A DNA stretch of 64,000 nt from Caballeronia fortuita (GCF_001544835.2 NZ_FCNX02000001.1:620001-684000), one strand, 5' to 3'. Positions 1 through 10,423 are shown, numbered from the stretch's first letter. Notes: a model not told the origin generated them from the letters alone. Made by a program: numbers and translations.

Positions 1-463
1 GAGGCGCGAACTGCTGCCAGAGCTGCGCCGACGTGAGCGCGTCATTCGGGCTTTGCGCCGCGATCGCGATTTCGGTTGCGCGCTGCGCGAAACGCGGATC
101 GTGCGTGTCGCGGGCGAGCGCGAGATACGTCTGGAATGCGGGTGCGGGCTGTCCGCGCTGCAAGGCGACTTCGGCGGCCAGCACCTGGAAAACGATCTGG
201 CTGGACATTGCCACGTTCGGCAAGTCCTGCGATTCGGCGCCGCTGACCGGCGCGGTCAGGAGATCGGCGGCGCTTTGCGCGTCGGCCTGATCGTCGGCGC
301 TCGGAACAGGGGTCGCGTTCTGCGCCTGAGCGTGCGCGGGCGCGAACGCGAGCGCGGCCATCGCGAATGCAATGGCGCCGGCGATTCGCGACATTGGCAT
401 GGCGAACGAATGCGCCGAGCTGGCCTGACGCTTCGCAAACAGCTTCGTGACGAACGAGTTCAT
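1..463 (-). CDS. TPR-type exported protein, N-terminal part (cut by window edge)
   Basis: This open frame reads from an ATG at 463 down to base 1, so only about 154 N-terminal residues are in the window. The start gives a basic N-terminus, then a hydrophobic alanine-rich stretch (about residues 29-45) ending in APAHAQA, which looks like a secretion signal. The mature part includes [18 protein letters not shown] and a following helix pair ([18 protein letters not shown]), which has the look of tetratricopeptide repeats. In Burkholderia a TPR protein lies divergent from mutM near lolB and ispE, which fits. The molecular role is unknown; the family is usually called a hypothetical TPR protein. 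The gene diverges from mutM with about 85 bp between the starts. Confidence 0.7.
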   Translation of the reverse strand, partial: MNSFVTKLFAKRQASSAHSFAMPMSRIAGAIAFAMAALAFAPAHAQAQNATPVPSADDQADAQSAADLLTAPVSGAESQDLPNVAMSSQIVFQVLAAEVALQRGQPAPAFQTYLALARDTHDPRFAQRATEIAIAAQSPNDALTSAQLWQQFAP

Positions 464-548
464 GGAATTCCAGACGATGTTTCAGTCGATTGTAACGCGG
501 TCGCTAAAATACCGGCACACTCGCCCCAGCAAGACTCTCTCCAGAAAA

Positions 549-1379
549 ATGCCCGAACTGCCGGAAGTCGAAGTCACCCGCCGGGGAATCGAACCCTATG
601 TCGCCGGACGGCGCGTCGAGCACGTCGACGTGCGCACGCCCGCGCTGCGCTGGCCCATCCCGAAGCATCTTCCGAAGACGCTCGATCGTCTGAAGATCGA
701 GAAAGTGGAGCGGCGCGGCAAGTATCTTCTGTTCGAAACCGCGGAAGGCTGGCTGATCGTCCATCTCGGCATGACCGGTACGCTGCGCGTGCTGCGGCAC
801 GTGCCGAAGCCGCCCGAGGCGGCGAAGCACGATCACGTCGATATCGTGTTCGACGATTTCATCCTGCGCTTTCGCGATCCGCGCCGCTTCGGTGCGATCC
901 TCTGGCATCCGCGCGCGGACGGCGACGTGCTCGATCATCCGCTGCTCGCAAGCCTGGGCGTCGAACCGTTCTCGCCGGAATTCTCGGGCGCGCTGCTGTT
1001 TCGCGAGACGCGCGGGCGCAAAGTGTCCGTGAAGCAGGCGCTGCTCGCGGGCGGGATCGTGGTGGGCGTCGGCAATATCTATGCGTCGGAGAGCCTCTTT
1101 CGCGCGGGTATCCGGCCGACGACAGCCGCGGGCCGGATCTCGCTCGTGCGTTACGATCTGCTCGCCGACGCCGTGCGCGTGACGCTCGCCGCCGCAATCG
1201 ACAAGGGCGGCAGCACGCTGCGCGATTTCGTCGGCAGCAATGGCGAGTCGGGCTACTTCCAGCTCGACTATTTCGTCTATGATCGCGCCGGCCTGCCGTG
1301 CCACGTCTGCGGCACCGCGATCAAACAAATCGTTCAGGGACAGCGTTCGACGTACTTTTGTCCGCGTTGCCAACGCTAA
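549..1379 (+). CDS. mutM: Formamidopyrimidine-DNA glycosylase (Fpg/MutM)
   Basis: Bifunctional DNA glycosylase/AP lyase that removes 8-oxoguanine and formamidopyrimidines from oxidised DNA. The start at 549 gives MPELPEVE, where the proline after the cleaved methionine is the catalytic nucleophile and the next Glu is the general acid. The frame is open further upstream, but those residues are not family-like. The 276-residue product ends in a C4 zinc finger (C251, C254, C271, C274) that binds DNA, and its length matches the family. mutY begins 6 bp after the stop, so the two enzymes of the 8-oxoG defence are almost certainly cotranscribed. Confidence 0.97.
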   Translation: MPELPEVEVTRRGIEPYVAGRRVEHVDVRTPALRWPIPKHLPKTLDRLKIEKVERRGKYLLFETAEGWLIVHLGMTGTLRVLRHVPKPPEAAKHDHVDIVFDDFILRFRDPRRFGAILWHPRADGDVLDHPLLASLGVEPFSPEFSGALLFRETRGRKVSVKQALLAGGIVVGVGNIYASESLFRAGIRPTTAAGRISLVRYDLLADAVRVTLAAAIDKGGSTLRDFVGSNGESGYFQLDYFVYDRAGLPCHVCGTAIKQIVQGQRSTYFCPRCQR

Positions 1380-1385
1380 TTTCCG

Positions 1386-2447
1386 ATGCTCGCTCTCACC
1401 GATTTTTCGTCGCGCCTCATCGCGTGGCAACGCATTCACGGCCGCCACGATCTGCCGTGGCAGAACACGCGCGACGCGTACCGTATCTGGCTGTCGGAGA
1501 TCATGTTGCAGCAGACGCAGGTCTCTACCGTCATTCCGTACTACGCGCGCTTTCTCGAACGTTTTCCGACGGTCACCGCGCTCGCCGACGCGCCCATCGA
1601 CGACGTCATGGCGCTCTGGGCCGGGCTCGGCTACTACTCGCGCGCGCGCAATCTGCATCGCTGCGCGCAGGTGGTCGCCCACGAGCATGGCGGCGCGTTT
1701 CCGCGGACCGTCGACGAACTCGCGATGCTGCCGGGCATCGGACGGTCGACGGCGGCGGCGATCGCGTCGTTCGCCTTCGGCGCGCGTGCGACGATTCTCG
1801 ATGGCAACGTGAAACGCGTGCTCGCGCGCGTGTTCGGCGTCGAAGGATTCCCGGGCGAAAAGAAAGTCGAGAACGCGATGTGGACGCTCGCCGAATCGCT
1901 TTTGCCAGACGCCGCGAACAAGGACGATGTGACCGCGTACACGCAAGGCCTGATGGACCTCGGTGCGACACTGTGCGTGCGCGGCAAGCCGGACTGCGCG
2001 CGGTGTCCGTTCGCATCGGATTGCGTGGCGAAGGTCGAAGGACGGCAGCGCGAACTGCCGGCGGCCCGCCCGAAGAAAGCCGTGCCGACGCGCAAGACCT
2101 GGATGCTGGTCCTGAAAGACGGGGATTCGATCTTGCTGCAGAAACGTCCGCCGACGGGTATCTGGGGCGGATTGTGGAGCCTGCCGGAAGCGGCCGACGA
2201 AGCCGCGCTGACGGACGTCGCGCGCACGCTCGGCGCCGGCGCGCACCTTGAGCGTCTCGCGCCGCTTTCGCACGCGTTCACGCATTTCAAGCTGGATATC
2301 GAGCCGCGTCTGGGCGAGGCGCGCAACCCGCCGCGCGAGGCGACGGACATCGAAACCGTCTGGGCGTCGCTCGCGAAGATCGACGCCTACGGCGTACCCG
2401 CGCCCGTGCGCAAGCTGCTCGACGCGCTGACGGGCTCGCTCATCTAA
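1386..2447 (+). CDS. mutY: Adenine DNA glycosylase MutY
   Basis: Removes adenine mispaired with 8-oxoguanine, completing the GO repair system with the adjacent mutM. The 353-residue protein shows the catalytic Glu38 in SEIMLQQTQV, a helix-hairpin-helix LPGIGRSTAAAI (115-126), the catalytic Asp139 in ILDGNVKRVL, and the [4Fe-4S] cysteines C197, C204, C207 and C213 in the C-x6-C-x2-C-x5-C spacing. A Nudix-like 8-oxoG recognition domain follows (about 235-345). The stop codon overlaps by 4 bp the stop of the convergent LON-domain gene. Confidence 0.97.
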   Translation: MLALTDFSSRLIAWQRIHGRHDLPWQNTRDAYRIWLSEIMLQQTQVSTVIPYYARFLERFPTVTALADAPIDDVMALWAGLGYYSRARNLHRCAQVVAHEHGGAFPRTVDELAMLPGIGRSTAAAIASFAFGARATILDGNVKRVLARVFGVEGFPGEKKVENAMWTLAESLLPDAANKDDVTAYTQGLMDLGATLCVRGKPDCARCPFASDCVAKVEGRQRELPAARPKKAVPTRKTWMLVLKDGDSILLQKRPPTGIWGGLWSLPEAADEAALTDVARTLGAGAHLERLAPLSHAFTHFKLDIEPRLGEARNPPREATDIETVWASLAKIDAYGVPAPVRKLLDALTGSLI

Positions 2448-3076
2448 AGCAGTTGATGGTGCTGCATGTAGTGATGCACGACGTCGATGCGCGCGCCGGC
2501 GTCCATCAGTTCCATGAGTTTCTGGCGCGCGCGCATCGGGATCGGCAGGATTTCGGCCAGGCGGTTGGAAACCCAGGTGGGATCGTCGTAGAGAAAGGGC
2601 TCGATGAACGGCAGGTTCTGCGGCTCGCGCTCTTTGATCGTGTCGATGATGCGCTCCAGCACTTCCGCGCACGCGCCGAACTTCGCGAGCACTTCGGCAC
2701 CTTGCAGCGGCTGATCTTCGCCAAGCAACTCCGCCGTGCCGACGATCAGATTGCTCGGCTCCACGCGATGATCGGTGAGCCTGAAGCGCTCGGTGCCGCG
2801 CGCCTGCACGAGCAGCAGTCCGAAGGTATCGACATCGCATTCCGTTATTTCGGCGAGGCAGCCGATGCTCTCCGGCACCGACGGGTCGCCCGGCGATGCG
2901 ATCTCGTGTCCGCTCTTGAGCAGACACACGCCGAAGGGCGTCTTCTCGCGCAGACATTCGCGCGCCATGTCCAGATAGCGTGCCTCGAAGATCTTCAGCG
3001 GCAGTAGCCCGCCGGGAAACAGCACGGTGTGAAGCGGAAACAGCGGCAAGTCGGCCAGAACAGGATTCGCGGACAT
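2444..3076 (-). CDS. LON N-terminal (substrate-binding) domain protein
   Basis: A 210-residue protein made of a Lon protease N-terminal-like domain alone, without the AAA+ or protease parts. The family signature is near the start, where PLFPLHTVLFPGGLLPLKIF is followed by EARYLDM. Start 3076 (MSANPVLAD) is chosen because GGAGG lies 7 bp upstream; the frame is open further but would overlap rapZ. The biochemical role is not established for these stand-alone domains, which are often annotated as peptidase S16 or YcbX-like by mistake. It lies last in the rapZ direction and converges on mutY. Confidence 0.85.
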   Translation of the reverse strand: MSANPVLADLPLFPLHTVLFPGGLLPLKIFEARYLDMARECLREKTPFGVCLLKSGHEIASPGDPSVPESIGCLAEITECDVDTFGLLLVQARGTERFRLTDHRVEPSNLIVGTAELLGEDQPLQGAEVLAKFGACAEVLERIIDTIKEREPQNLPFIEPFLYDDPTWVSNRLAEILPIPMRARQKLMELMDAGARIDVVHHYMQHHQLL

Positions 3077-3134
3077 CGCGTCCCTCCAGGATGGACCGCC
3101 GGCGCGGCGATCGGGTGTTCGCGTGTAAGCCGCG

Positions 3135-4007
3135 CTATCCGGGAGGGATGGGCGCGTCACGATGCCGCACGATCACATTTGCCGTCTCGTGAAAGCGCGC
3201 GGCGAGCGCTTCCGCGATGAACACCGAGCGATGCTGGCCGCCCGTGCAGCCGATCGCGACGGTGAGATAGCTGCGGTTGTCGTCGCGAAAACGCGGCAGC
3301 CATTTGGCGACGAACGCGCCGATATCGTCGATCATCTCGCCGACCACAGGCTGCGCCGAGAGGAAGTCGATGATGGGTTTGTCGAGCCCCGTGAACGGAC
3401 GCAACTCGCGGTCGTAATACGGATTGGGCAGTGTGCGCACGTCGAAAACGAGATCGGCGTCGAGCGGCACGCCGCGCTTGAAGCCGAACGATTCGAACAT
3501 CAGCGTGAGATCGGCAGCGTCGGTCTCGACGAAGCGCTTGACCCACGCGCGAAGCACGTTCGCGCGCAGATTGCTCGTGTCGATCTGATGACCGTACTCC
3601 GCAAGACCCGCGACCAGTTCGCGCTCGCGCTCGATCGCCTCCGCGAGCGAGTTCAGCACGCCGACATCGGCCTCGCGCATCGGCGGACCCGACAGCGGAT
3701 GACGGCGACGCGTTTCGGAGAAGCGCTGAATCAGCGATTGCGTGCTCGCGTTGAGGAACAGCACGCGCAGATCGTAGGCTTGCGACAGCTTGTTGATGAT
3801 CGCCGGCACTTCGTCGAGCGACAGGCTCGAGCGCGCGTCGATCGCAACGGCCAGACGCGTCTGGCCCTCTTTCGCGAGGTAGTCGGCGAGTTCGGGCAGA
3901 AAGCGCGGCGGCAGGTTGTCGACGCAGTAGTAGCCGCCGTCTTCCAGAGCGTTCAGCGCGACGGACTTGCCGGAACCGGAGATGCCGGTGATCAGGATGA
4001 TACGCAT
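3135..4007 (-). CDS. rapZ: RNase adapter / nucleotide-binding protein RapZ
   Basis: RapZ (YvcJ family) is a P-loop nucleotide-binding protein. In E. coli it delivers the small RNA GlmZ to RNase E and so tunes glucosamine-6-phosphate synthesis; whether that RNA target exists here cannot be seen. The 290-residue protein begins [15 protein letters not shown] with the Walker A loop at residues 8-15, and has the conserved C-terminal [17 protein letters not shown] segment of the RNA-binding domain. It follows hprK with a 75-bp gap, in the PTS-Ntr/rpoN block typical of proteobacteria. Confidence 0.95.
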   Translation of the reverse strand: MRIILITGISGSGKSVALNALEDGGYYCVDNLPPRFLPELADYLAKEGQTRLAVAIDARSSLSLDEVPAIINKLSQAYDLRVLFLNASTQSLIQRFSETRRRHPLSGPPMREADVGVLNSLAEAIERERELVAGLAEYGHQIDTSNLRANVLRAWVKRFVETDAADLTLMFESFGFKRGVPLDADLVFDVRTLPNPYYDRELRPFTGLDKPIIDFLSAQPVVGEMIDDIGAFVAKWLPRFRDDNRSYLTVAIGCTGGQHRSVFIAEALAARFHETANVIVRHRDAPIPPG

Positions 4008-4082
4008 GGGTCTCGAGGGATTCGCTTTCTCTTAGCTTAGCACCTGCGCCCGATTCGTTTCGGCGCACGCAGCGCCGCGCGC

Positions 4083-5051
4083 TTATATCAGCTTGCCGGG
4101 AAACTGGCTGTCGGGGTCCTGCATCGCAAGGCGCTGTCTGTCCATGAAGTCGCGCAAAGTGTCGATGCCGCGCAACTGCAGGATCGTGTTGCGGACCGCG
4201 GCCTCGACCAGCACGGCAAGGTTGCGGCCCGCCGCGACCTGAATCGTCACTTTGCTGATTGGCAGGCCGAGCACGTCGACGCTCTGGCTTTCGAGCGGCA
4301 GACGCTGGAATTCGCCGTCCGGACGACGCACGAGCTGAACGATGAGCTTGAGCTTCATCTTCCGGCGCACGGCCGTTTCGCCGAAGATCGTCTTGATGTC
4401 GAGGAGGCCGAGACCGCGCACTTCGAGCAGGTTCTGAAGCAGCGGCGGGCATCGGCCTTCGACGAAATCAGGGCCGAGGCGCACGAAATCGACGGCGTCA
4501 TCCGCGACGAGTCCATGACCGCGGCTGATGAGTTCGAGTCCGAGCTCGCTCTTGCCGAGACCCGAGTCGCCGGTGAGCAGCACGCCCATGCCGAGGATGT
4601 CGATGAACACGCCGTGCAGCGTCGCGCGAGGCGCGAGAATCCGCGACATGTACGCGCGCAGGCTGTCGATCACGGCTGCGGCGGACATGCGCGTCGTGAA
4701 AAGCGGCGTCGACGAGCGCGTGCAGCGCAGAACCAGTTCCGGCGGCGCGCCCACTTCGCCCGCAACGACGAGAAACGGCGGCTCCAGCGCGATCAGCTCA
4801 GCCATGTGGCGCGAGCGGTCTTCGTCGGACTGGCGCTGGTAGTAGTTGATTTCGGCGTCGCCGAGCACCTGGATGCGGTTCGGGTGAATCAGATTCAGGT
4901 GGCCGACGAGGTCGGCGCTCGACGTTGCGTTAGCGACCGTCTCGCTCGAGAAGCCGCGTTCCCAGCCTTCGTGCCCGGTGAGCCAGCTGAGCTTCAGAGC
5001 GGCGGCGTTATCGTCGAAAATGCTTTGGGCGTTGATGCTGGACGTATCCAT
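4083..5051 (-). CDS. hprK: HPr kinase/phosphorylase
   Basis: Bifunctional enzyme that phosphorylates and dephosphorylates a seryl residue of HPr-type phosphocarriers. The 322-residue protein has an N-terminal DRTGG-like domain and a C-terminal kinase domain with the Walker [12 protein letters not shown], followed by VADDAVDF and the HPrK signature [14 protein letters not shown]. Beta-proteobacteria keep hprK beside ptsN, as here; the partner ptsH/ptsI genes are not in this window. The gene sits 184 bp downstream of ptsN and 75 bp upstream of rapZ on the same strand. Confidence 0.95.
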   Translation of the reverse strand: MDTSSINAQSIFDDNAAALKLSWLTGHEGWERGFSSETVANATSSADLVGHLNLIHPNRIQVLGDAEINYYQRQSDEDRSRHMAELIALEPPFLVVAGEVGAPPELVLRCTRSSTPLFTTRMSAAAVIDSLRAYMSRILAPRATLHGVFIDILGMGVLLTGDSGLGKSELGLELISRGHGLVADDAVDFVRLGPDFVEGRCPPLLQNLLEVRGLGLLDIKTIFGETAVRRKMKLKLIVQLVRRPDGEFQRLPLESQSVDVLGLPISKVTIQVAAGRNLAVLVEAAVRNTILQLRGIDTLRDFMDRQRLAMQDPDSQFPGKLI

Positions 5052-5235
5052 GAGACCGGAACTCCGTTGGAAGCCGGGAGCAGCCTTTGCTCGACGACGA
5101 AGCGGGTCGCTTCGATACGCTGCATGGCGCTGCGCTTGACCGATTGTGCCCCAGAAGCTCTATGTAAGCGAGGCGCGTCCGGCGCAAAGCAGCACGGACG
5201 CGCCTCGCGCGCATATCGCCATGTTCGTGTGGCTA

Positions 5236-5691
5236 TTACGGTTGCCATTGCGTGAGCACTTGATAAAGCGCGTCACGATTTTCTTCCTTGTGCAGACGCT
5301 CGCGCGCCTCGCTGTCAGAGAGCAGTTGTGCGATCTCCGAGAGAATTTCAAGATGCTGCTGCGTTGCCTGTTCGGGCACGAGCAGAAAGATGAGCAGGGA
5401 GACCGGCTGGCCATCGGGCGATTCGAACGCGACGGGTTCTGCGAGGCGGACGAAGGCGGCGAGCGGTTGCTTCAGCCCCTTGATGCGCCCGTGCGGAATG
5501 GCGACGCCTTCACCGAGGCCGGTCGAGCCGAGACGCTCGCGCGCGAAGAGGTTGTCGGTGACGGTGCTGCGGGCGATGCCGTTCTGGTTCTCGAAAATCA
5601 GGCCCGCTTGCTCGAATACGCGTTTCTTGCTGGTAACGGACAGTCCGAGAACGACGTTCTCGATGGGAAGAAATTTGGCTAAACGATTCAT
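5236..5691 (-). CDS. ptsN: PTS IIA-like nitrogen-regulatory protein PtsN (EIIA-Ntr)
   Basis: Phospho-acceptor of the nitrogen PTS, a regulatory phosphorelay that in other proteobacteria controls potassium transport and other stress functions. With the start at 5691 (MNRLAKFLPIENVVLGL) the product is 151 residues, the usual length. An in-frame ATG at 5727 would add 12 atypical residues. The active histidine is H67 in GVAIPHGRIKGL. The gene lies between hpf and hprK, and a TATAAT hexamer sits about 140 bp upstream. Confidence 0.95.
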   Translation of the reverse strand: MNRLAKFLPIENVVLGLSVTSKKRVFEQAGLIFENQNGIARSTVTDNLFARERLGSTGLGEGVAIPHGRIKGLKQPLAAFVRLAEPVAFESPDGQPVSLLIFLLVPEQATQQHLEILSEIAQLLSDSEARERLHKEENRDALYQVLTQWQP

Positions 5692-5831
5692 GTTGGCAGG
5701 CTGATGCGTGGCCTGATAGCTCCTCATCGTGGCACCTGTCTGGAAGCGCTCACGGCGATGGTGAAACGGAAAGTGCGCTGGCGGCGTTCCGTGCAGCGTG
5801 CCTGTCGTGCGACCCCGAAAATTACCGGACC

Positions 5832-5837
5832 ATTATA
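5832..5837 (-). promoter_or_regulatory. Candidate -10 element upstream of ptsN
   Basis: On the minus strand the hexamer reads TATAAT, a perfect sigma-70 -10 match, about 140 bp upstream of the chosen ptsN start and just downstream of the hpf terminator. No good -35 hexamer is visible 16-18 bp upstream (the best windows read CACCAT or similar), so the promoter call is tentative. Confidence 0.35.
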
Positions 5838-5950
5838 GAACAGGGCACAGCCCGATGGTGCGCCGCGCAATGGCACCGTTTTGCAATCCAATGTGCAGGA
5901 CAAAGCCCGAAAAATCAATGGCTTGTCCCACCCTACGGCGAAAATCCAAC

Positions 5951-5976
5951 AAAAAAGCCGCCAGTCGGGGCGGCTT
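5951..5976 (-). terminator. Intrinsic terminator downstream of hpf
   Basis: Read on the minus strand, AAGCCGCC, a short loop and GGCGGC are followed by six T. It lies about 130 bp past the hpf stop and upstream of ptsN, and would close the lpt-rpoN-hpf transcription unit. Confidence 0.7.
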
Positions 5977-6105
5977 CGCTTCGTTGCATGCGTGAGGCGA
6001 TCGTTTGCGGATAGTCGAGGACTTCCTCGAATCAGGCCCGCCGTCCGATGGCGGCGGGGTTCGCGCTCAATCCGCGATCAGTCTGCAAGCACGCGCATCA
6101 CGCGT

Positions 6106-6465
6106 TCAGGGCGACGGCGCTTCCATTTCGTGCGGCTCGCCTCGGTACTTCACGGACTCGTGGGCATGGCCTTGAATCTTGTCCTTGTGCTTGATGACCT
6201 GCCGATCCAGCTTGTCGACCATCAGGTCGATCGCAGCGTACATATCAGCGTCACAACTCTCGATAAAAATGTCCTTGCCCTTCAGATGCAGGTTGATTTC
6301 CGCCTTCTGCCTCTTTTCCTTTTCCCTATGATTGTCGACCGAGAGGACAACGTTGCCGTCGATCACTTGATCGAAATGACGCAGCACCCTGTCCAGTTTC
6401 GTGATCACATACTCGCGCAACGCAGGCGTCAATTCGAGGTGGTGTCCACTGATCTTCAAGTTCAT
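6106..6465 (-). CDS. hpf: Ribosome hibernation-promoting factor (HPF/YfiA family)
   Basis: Binds the decoding region of the 30S subunit and stabilises inactive ribosomes in stationary phase. The 119-residue protein starts [20 protein letters not shown] and contains the family's [21 protein letters not shown] helix near residues 79-99. That is the short-form HPF without the C-terminal dimerisation domain of long HPF. It sits directly downstream of rpoN, as in enterobacteria, where the gene was once called sigma-54 modulation protein. Confidence 0.95.
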   Translation of the reverse strand: MNLKISGHHLELTPALREYVITKLDRVLRHFDQVIDGNVVLSVDNHREKEKRQKAEINLHLKGKDIFIESCDADMYAAIDLMVDKLDRQVIKHKDKIQGHAHESVKYRGEPHEMEAPSP

Positions 6466-6649
6466 AGTTGCTCTCCAAGCTAATGGCCGCTAGGCCACGT
6501 CGGCTCGTCCGATACCGGTCGGCAATGTGTCCCGCCGGCGCGTCATTCTGGCGCGCTTGAGAAACGGGGCGCATCGGCCGGCACGTCCGCGCTTTCGCGT
6601 TGCGGCCGGTAAACGCCCATCGCAACACGCGATGGACTACAGAGACGGG

Positions 6650-8167
6650 TCATAGAGACTTGCGCAGATTCACTGCCGGGATCTTGAGGGCTTCGCGGTA
6701 CTTGGCGACGGTGCGCCGCGCGACCACGAATCCTTGCTCCGCCAGCAGTTCGGCGATGCGGCTGTCTGAAAGAGGAGTTTTGGGGTCTTCCGCTCCTATC
6801 AGTTGCTTGATGAGGGCCCGGATCGCCGTTGACGATGCCGCGCCTCCTGTGTCGGTCGAAACGTGCGATCCAAAGAAGTACTTGAACTCGAGCGTCCCGA
6901 ACGGGGTGAGCATGTACTTCCCTGTGGTCACACGAGAAACCGTCGACTCGTGTAAACCCAGCGTATCAGCAATCTCCCGCAAAACCAAGGGCCGCATGGC
7001 GATTTCGCCATGTGCAAAAAAGTTCTTCTGACGCTCGACGATTGCCTGCGCGACACGCAAAATCGTCTCGAATCGCTGCTGGATATTCTTGATCAGCCAG
7101 CGTGCTTCCTGAAGCTGTTGACGCAGCGAACCACTGCCCGGATCGCCCCGGTTGTTACGCAGGATGTTCGCGTATAGATGGTTGATGCGCAGCTTCGGCA
7201 CGATCTCCGGATTCAGTTCAGCCGTCCATCCGCTCGATGTCTTTCGCACGAGAATGTCCGGCACCACGTAGTCCGCTTCGCTTTTCCCGTAGGCCGCGCC
7301 CGGAAAAGGCTCCAGCGACTTGATCAGCAAATGTGCGTCCCGCAGCGCGTCGTCGCCTGCCTTCAATTGCTTGCGCAGACGCGTGAAGTCGCGCGCGGCC
7401 AGCAATTCCAGATGGTTCGTGACGATATCGAGCGCCAGCGTGCGCGTGGGCGAGCCATCGAGCCGCAGCAACTGCAGCTTCAGGCACTCAGACGCCGACC
7501 GGCCGCCCACACCCGGCGGGTCGAAACTCTGTAGCAACGCGAGTGCCGCGCTCAGTTCATCCAGTTCGACTTCGAGTTCTTCAGGAAGATCGGTCTGAAC
7601 TTCATCGAGCGATGACGTGAGATACCCGTCTTCATCGAGCGATTCGATCAGGAACGTGACGAGCGCGCGGTCGCGCTGATTCGCCGCGGTCATGCGCAAC
7701 TGTGCGGTCAGATGGTCACGCAGCGTCGTGGTCGATTCGTGGATTTGAAGCGGCGGGAGATCGTCGTCGTCGGATGCGTTGTTCGAGCGGCCGTAGTCTT
7801 CGAGATTCCACGAACTCGAATCCTGGCCGCTATCCGAACCCAGGCCATTGTATTCGTCGACGCCCTGCGGCTCGCTGTTCTCCGATCGCTCGGAACCGGA
7901 GCTGCCCGATGCCGAGCCGTTGCTCATCATCGAATCGGACGGCGTGCTCGGCGCTGCCGGCGCCGCGATCAACGAGCCGTCCGCAGCGACGCGCAGCGGG
8001 CTCGCGATCCAGTCGTCTTCGTTCTCGAGCAGCGGATTCTGAGCGATCGCCATCGCGACTTCCTGCTGCAGTTCGAGCGTCGACAACTGCAGCAGCCGGA
8101 TCGACTGCTGAAGTTGCGGGGTCAGCGCAAGATGCTGCGAGAGGCGGAGTTGGAGGCTGGCTTTCAT
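6650..8167 (-). CDS. rpoN: RNA polymerase sigma-54 factor
   Basis: Alternative sigma factor for -24/-12 promoters that need AAA+ activators. The 505-residue protein has the glutamine- and leucine-rich region I at the start ([20 protein letters not shown]), a long acidic and serine-rich region II (about 60-130), the core-binding and helix-turn-helix parts ([14 protein letters not shown]), and the DNA-binding RpoN box [10 protein letters not shown] at 483-492. It lies between lptB and hpf, the standard proteobacterial arrangement. Confidence 0.97.
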   Translation of the reverse strand: MKASLQLRLSQHLALTPQLQQSIRLLQLSTLELQQEVAMAIAQNPLLENEDDWIASPLRVAADGSLIAAPAAPSTPSDSMMSNGSASGSSGSERSENSEPQGVDEYNGLGSDSGQDSSSWNLEDYGRSNNASDDDDLPPLQIHESTTTLRDHLTAQLRMTAANQRDRALVTFLIESLDEDGYLTSSLDEVQTDLPEELEVELDELSAALALLQSFDPPGVGGRSASECLKLQLLRLDGSPTRTLALDIVTNHLELLAARDFTRLRKQLKAGDDALRDAHLLIKSLEPFPGAAYGKSEADYVVPDILVRKTSSGWTAELNPEIVPKLRINHLYANILRNNRGDPGSGSLRQQLQEARWLIKNIQQRFETILRVAQAIVERQKNFFAHGEIAMRPLVLREIADTLGLHESTVSRVTTGKYMLTPFGTLEFKYFFGSHVSTDTGGAASSTAIRALIKQLIGAEDPKTPLSDSRIAELLAEQGFVVARRTVAKYREALKIPAVNLRKSL

Positions 8168-8226
8168 GGCAAAGTTTTAATCATTGTAGAGAGTTTGCCA
8201 CGGGCGCGAAACCTCGCGGGGATTCC

Positions 8227-8258
8227 AAAAAAGCGCATGCCGCCCCAAAGGACGGCAC
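8227..8258 (-). terminator. Possible terminator between lptB and rpoN
   Basis: On the minus strand TGCCGTCC-TTTG-GGGCGGCA forms an 8-bp stem with one G-T pair, but the T-run follows only after TGCGC. It may attenuate lptB-to-rpoN read-through rather than end transcription fully. Weak call. Confidence 0.35.
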
Positions 8259-8319
8259 GTAAGTTTTGCTGCGTGCGCATGATGCGGCGCACGATTTGCG
8301 CCACGTTCGCGACATGCGG

Positions 8320-9102
8320 TCACATGCGGAAATGCTCGCCGAGATAGACGCGGCGCACGCTTTCGTTCTCGATGATTTCGCTCGGCGCGCCCGCCGCGAG
8401 CACGGTTCCGTCGCTGATGATGTAGGCATGATCGCAGATGCCGAGCGTCTCGCGCACGTTGTGATCGGTGATCAAGACGCCGATGTTGCGCTGCTTCAGA
8501 AACTTCACGATCTTCTGAATTTCCAGCACCGCGATCGGATCGACGCCGGCGAACGGTTCATCGAGCAGAATGAAGCTCGGATTGGTCGCGAGCGCCCGCG
8601 CGATCTCGACGCGGCGCCGCTCGCCGCCCGATAGCGACAGCGCCGGGTTCTCGCGAAGATGCGCAATCTGCAGTTCGTCGAGCAAGGCTTCGGCGCGCTC
8701 GGTTATGTCGTCTTTGGACAGGCGTCTGCCCGATGCATCGGTTTGCAGTTCCAGCACGGCGCGGATGTTCTGCTCGACGGTGAGCTTGCGAAACACCGAT
8801 GCTTCCTGCGGCAGATACGACAAGCCGAGATGCGCGCGCTGGTGAATCGGCAGAAGGCTGATCGAGTTGCCATCGAGATCGATTTCGCCGGCATCGAGCG
8901 GCACCAGACCGACGATCATATAGAACGACGTGGTCTTGCCCGCGCCGTTGGGGCCGAGTAGTCCGACCACTTCGCCGCTCTTCACATCGAGCGATACGTC
9001 CTTCACCACGGTGCGCGAGCCGTAACGCTTCTTCAGATTGCGGACGGCGAGCGAACTCGACTCGCCTTCCGGCTTGCGGTGGGGCATGGCGGGCGAATTC
9101 AC
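8320..9102 (-). CDS. lptB: LPS export ABC transporter ATP-binding protein LptB
   Basis: Cytoplasmic ATPase of the LptB2FG complex, which pulls lipopolysaccharide from the inner membrane onto the Lpt bridge. The 260-residue protein shows the Walker [14 protein letters not shown], the ABC signature [17 protein letters not shown], the Walker [17 protein letters not shown], and the switch histidine in [11 protein letters not shown]. It has a slightly longer N-terminus than E. coli LptB. Its start overlaps the lptA stop by 4 bp, implying translational coupling. Confidence 0.97.
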   Translation of the reverse strand: MNSPAMPHRKPEGESSSLAVRNLKKRYGSRTVVKDVSLDVKSGEVVGLLGPNGAGKTTSFYMIVGLVPLDAGEIDLDGNSISLLPIHQRAHLGLSYLPQEASVFRKLTVEQNIRAVLELQTDASGRRLSKDDITERAEALLDELQIAHLRENPALSLSGGERRRVEIARALATNPSFILLDEPFAGVDPIAVLEIQKIVKFLKQRNIGVLITDHNVRETLGICDHAYIISDGTVLAAGAPSEIIENESVRRVYLGEHFRM

Positions 9103-9785
9103 TGCTGCGGCGTTCCTTGAATGGTGTTCGACGGAGAAAGCGTGGCGGGCGAGCCGTTCAGCGGCGCGGCGCCGCCCGAACGCGGCGCGAGCATCGCGCG
9201 CACGCGGCCGCTCGGATTGCCGGGGCCGGCCTGGTCCTTGCCCGCGCTTGCCGTGTAGAAGTCCTTCTGACCGTCATACGTGATGACGCTGCCGTGCACT
9301 TCGTCCTGCACCTTGGTCAGACCTTGAAGGCGGCGCACGACGGCGCGCGTCGTGAGCTTCGTGAAGTCGTTCTTGCCGTCGTAGTCGATGCGTACCGCGT
9401 TGCCGTCGATGTACTCGTCCAGCCCGTCGCGCTTCTGGCGGAAATACGAGAGGTTGTTGCCCGTCGACGTGCCGGTTGCGTACTGATAGCCCTGCGGGTC
9501 CTGCGTGACTTCGACGCGATCGGCCTTGATGACGATCGTGCCTTTGGTTGCGACCACGTGACCGGTGAAGATGTTCTTCTGGTTGAGATCGTCGTACGAC
9601 ATGTTGTCCGCTTCGATATTGAGCGGCTTGTCGCGGTCGGCCTTTTCGGCGTGCGCTGGCAGCGCGGCCAGCGTGAGCGCGACGGAGAGGGCGGCAGCGA
9701 GCCCGGCCCGCACGGCGTGCGTGGCGCGGCGCGCGAGCGTTGCGCGCGCATGGCCGCCATCGGGACGAGGGAAGCTTTCGTTCAT
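9099..9785 (-). CDS. lptA: LPS transport periplasmic protein LptA
   Basis: Periplasmic bridge protein that carries LPS from LptC to the outer-membrane LptD. With the start at 9785 ([11 protein letters not shown]) the 228-residue protein has an unusually long leader, whose hydrophobic segment ends LAALPAHA near residue 46. The OstA-type domain begins [19 protein letters not shown]. The C-terminus ([13 protein letters not shown] onward) is a low-complexity Gly/Pro/Ser tail. It is downstream of lptC by 31 bp and coupled to lptB. Confidence 0.95.
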   Translation of the reverse strand: MNESFPRPDGGHARATLARRATHAVRAGLAAALSVALTLAALPAHAEKADRDKPLNIEADNMSYDDLNQKNIFTGHVVATKGTIVIKADRVEVTQDPQGYQYATGTSTGNNLSYFRQKRDGLDEYIDGNAVRIDYDGKNDFTKLTTRAVVRRLQGLTKVQDEVHGSVITYDGQKDFYTASAGKDQAGPGNPSGRVRAMLAPRSGGAAPLNGSPATLSPSNTIQGTPQQ

Positions 9786-9816
9786 GCAGTCACAATTCGG
9801 ATGGGAGTGCCCGGGC

Positions 9817-10419
9817 TTACCTGGACGAGCCGCCGTTGATATCCGTGGCGGCGATCGCACCGCGCACGTTACCGAAGAGCTTCATTACCCGGGTCACGTT
9901 GTTGTAGTTCATGCCATCGGCCGTCATCACGGACGGACCGCGCTGAAGTCTAACCGGTTTTTCCGTTTCGATGACATCGTCGTTCACCAGCACGCGAAAA
10001 TGCCGGGAATCGGCCTGCATCTGCGGATCTCCGTAGCCGGCCGCGCGCAGGATGCGTGCGTCGTCGTAAAGATCGACGATGGAGACGTCTGCGTTGACCG
10101 TGCCGCGCAGCGCAGTCGCCGTGACAGTCGGCTTCAGCGGCTGAAACATGCGCATCGCGGGCAGCGTGAGGTCGCTGATCTCGTCGTCTTCGTAATGCAC
10201 CATCGACTTCGCCGTCAGCCGATATTGAGTCGTGCCGGTGGCGTCCAGTTCGGAAACGGAGAAATTGTTGGCGAAGTAATCAGGCGTGTGGCGCTTCTCC
10301 GGCGCAACGGCCGGCGGACCGGGCGGCAGCGTGGCCTGCAGCAGCCAGTACGTGATGCCCGCCAGCGCGGCCATCGCGAGGAGCGGCAGGAGCGAGGCAA
10401 GCTTTCCGGGGCGCGGCAT
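9817..10419 (-). CDS. lptC: LPS export system protein LptC
   Basis: Bitopic inner-membrane protein that receives LPS from LptB2FG and hands it to LptA. The 200-residue product has an N-terminal transmembrane segment (about residues 8-29, SLLPLLAMAALAGITYWLL) and a periplasmic domain containing TAKSMVHYEDDEISDLTLP. It follows kdsC by 4 bp and precedes lptA, matching the kdsD-kdsC-lptCAB operon of other Gram-negatives. Confidence 0.95.
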   Translation of the reverse strand: MPRPGKLASLLPLLAMAALAGITYWLLQATLPPGPPAVAPEKRHTPDYFANNFSVSELDATGTTQYRLTAKSMVHYEDDEISDLTLPAMRMFQPLKPTVTATALRGTVNADVSIVDLYDDARILRAAGYGDPQMQADSRHFRVLVNDDVIETEKPVRLQRGPSVMTADGMNYNNVTRVMKLFGNVRGAIAATDINGGSSR

Positions 10420-10423
10420 GGCG

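Larger units (their letters stand above)
5692..6105. other. ptsN-hpf intergenic region (414 bp)
   Basis: No convincing gene lies here. The region holds a minus-strand intrinsic terminator (5951-5976) that would end the upstream hpf message and a minus-strand TATAAT (5832-5837) that could begin the ptsN-hprK-rapZ message. Together these suggest that ptsN starts its own transcription unit rather than simply being read through from rpoN-hpf. Confidence 0.6.

Noticed and set aside
504..2957. An 817-residue open frame on the minus strand across mutM and mutY
   Set aside because: It is antisense to two well-supported repair genes, its translation is Arg/Ala-rich low-complexity with no known motif, and such frames are common in GC-rich DNA because of third-position bias.
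9683..9785. A possible later LptA start that would shorten the leader
   Set aside because: No in-frame ATG, GTG or TTG with a better ribosome-binding site was found close to the hydrophobic core, so the ATG at 9785 is retained with a long leader.
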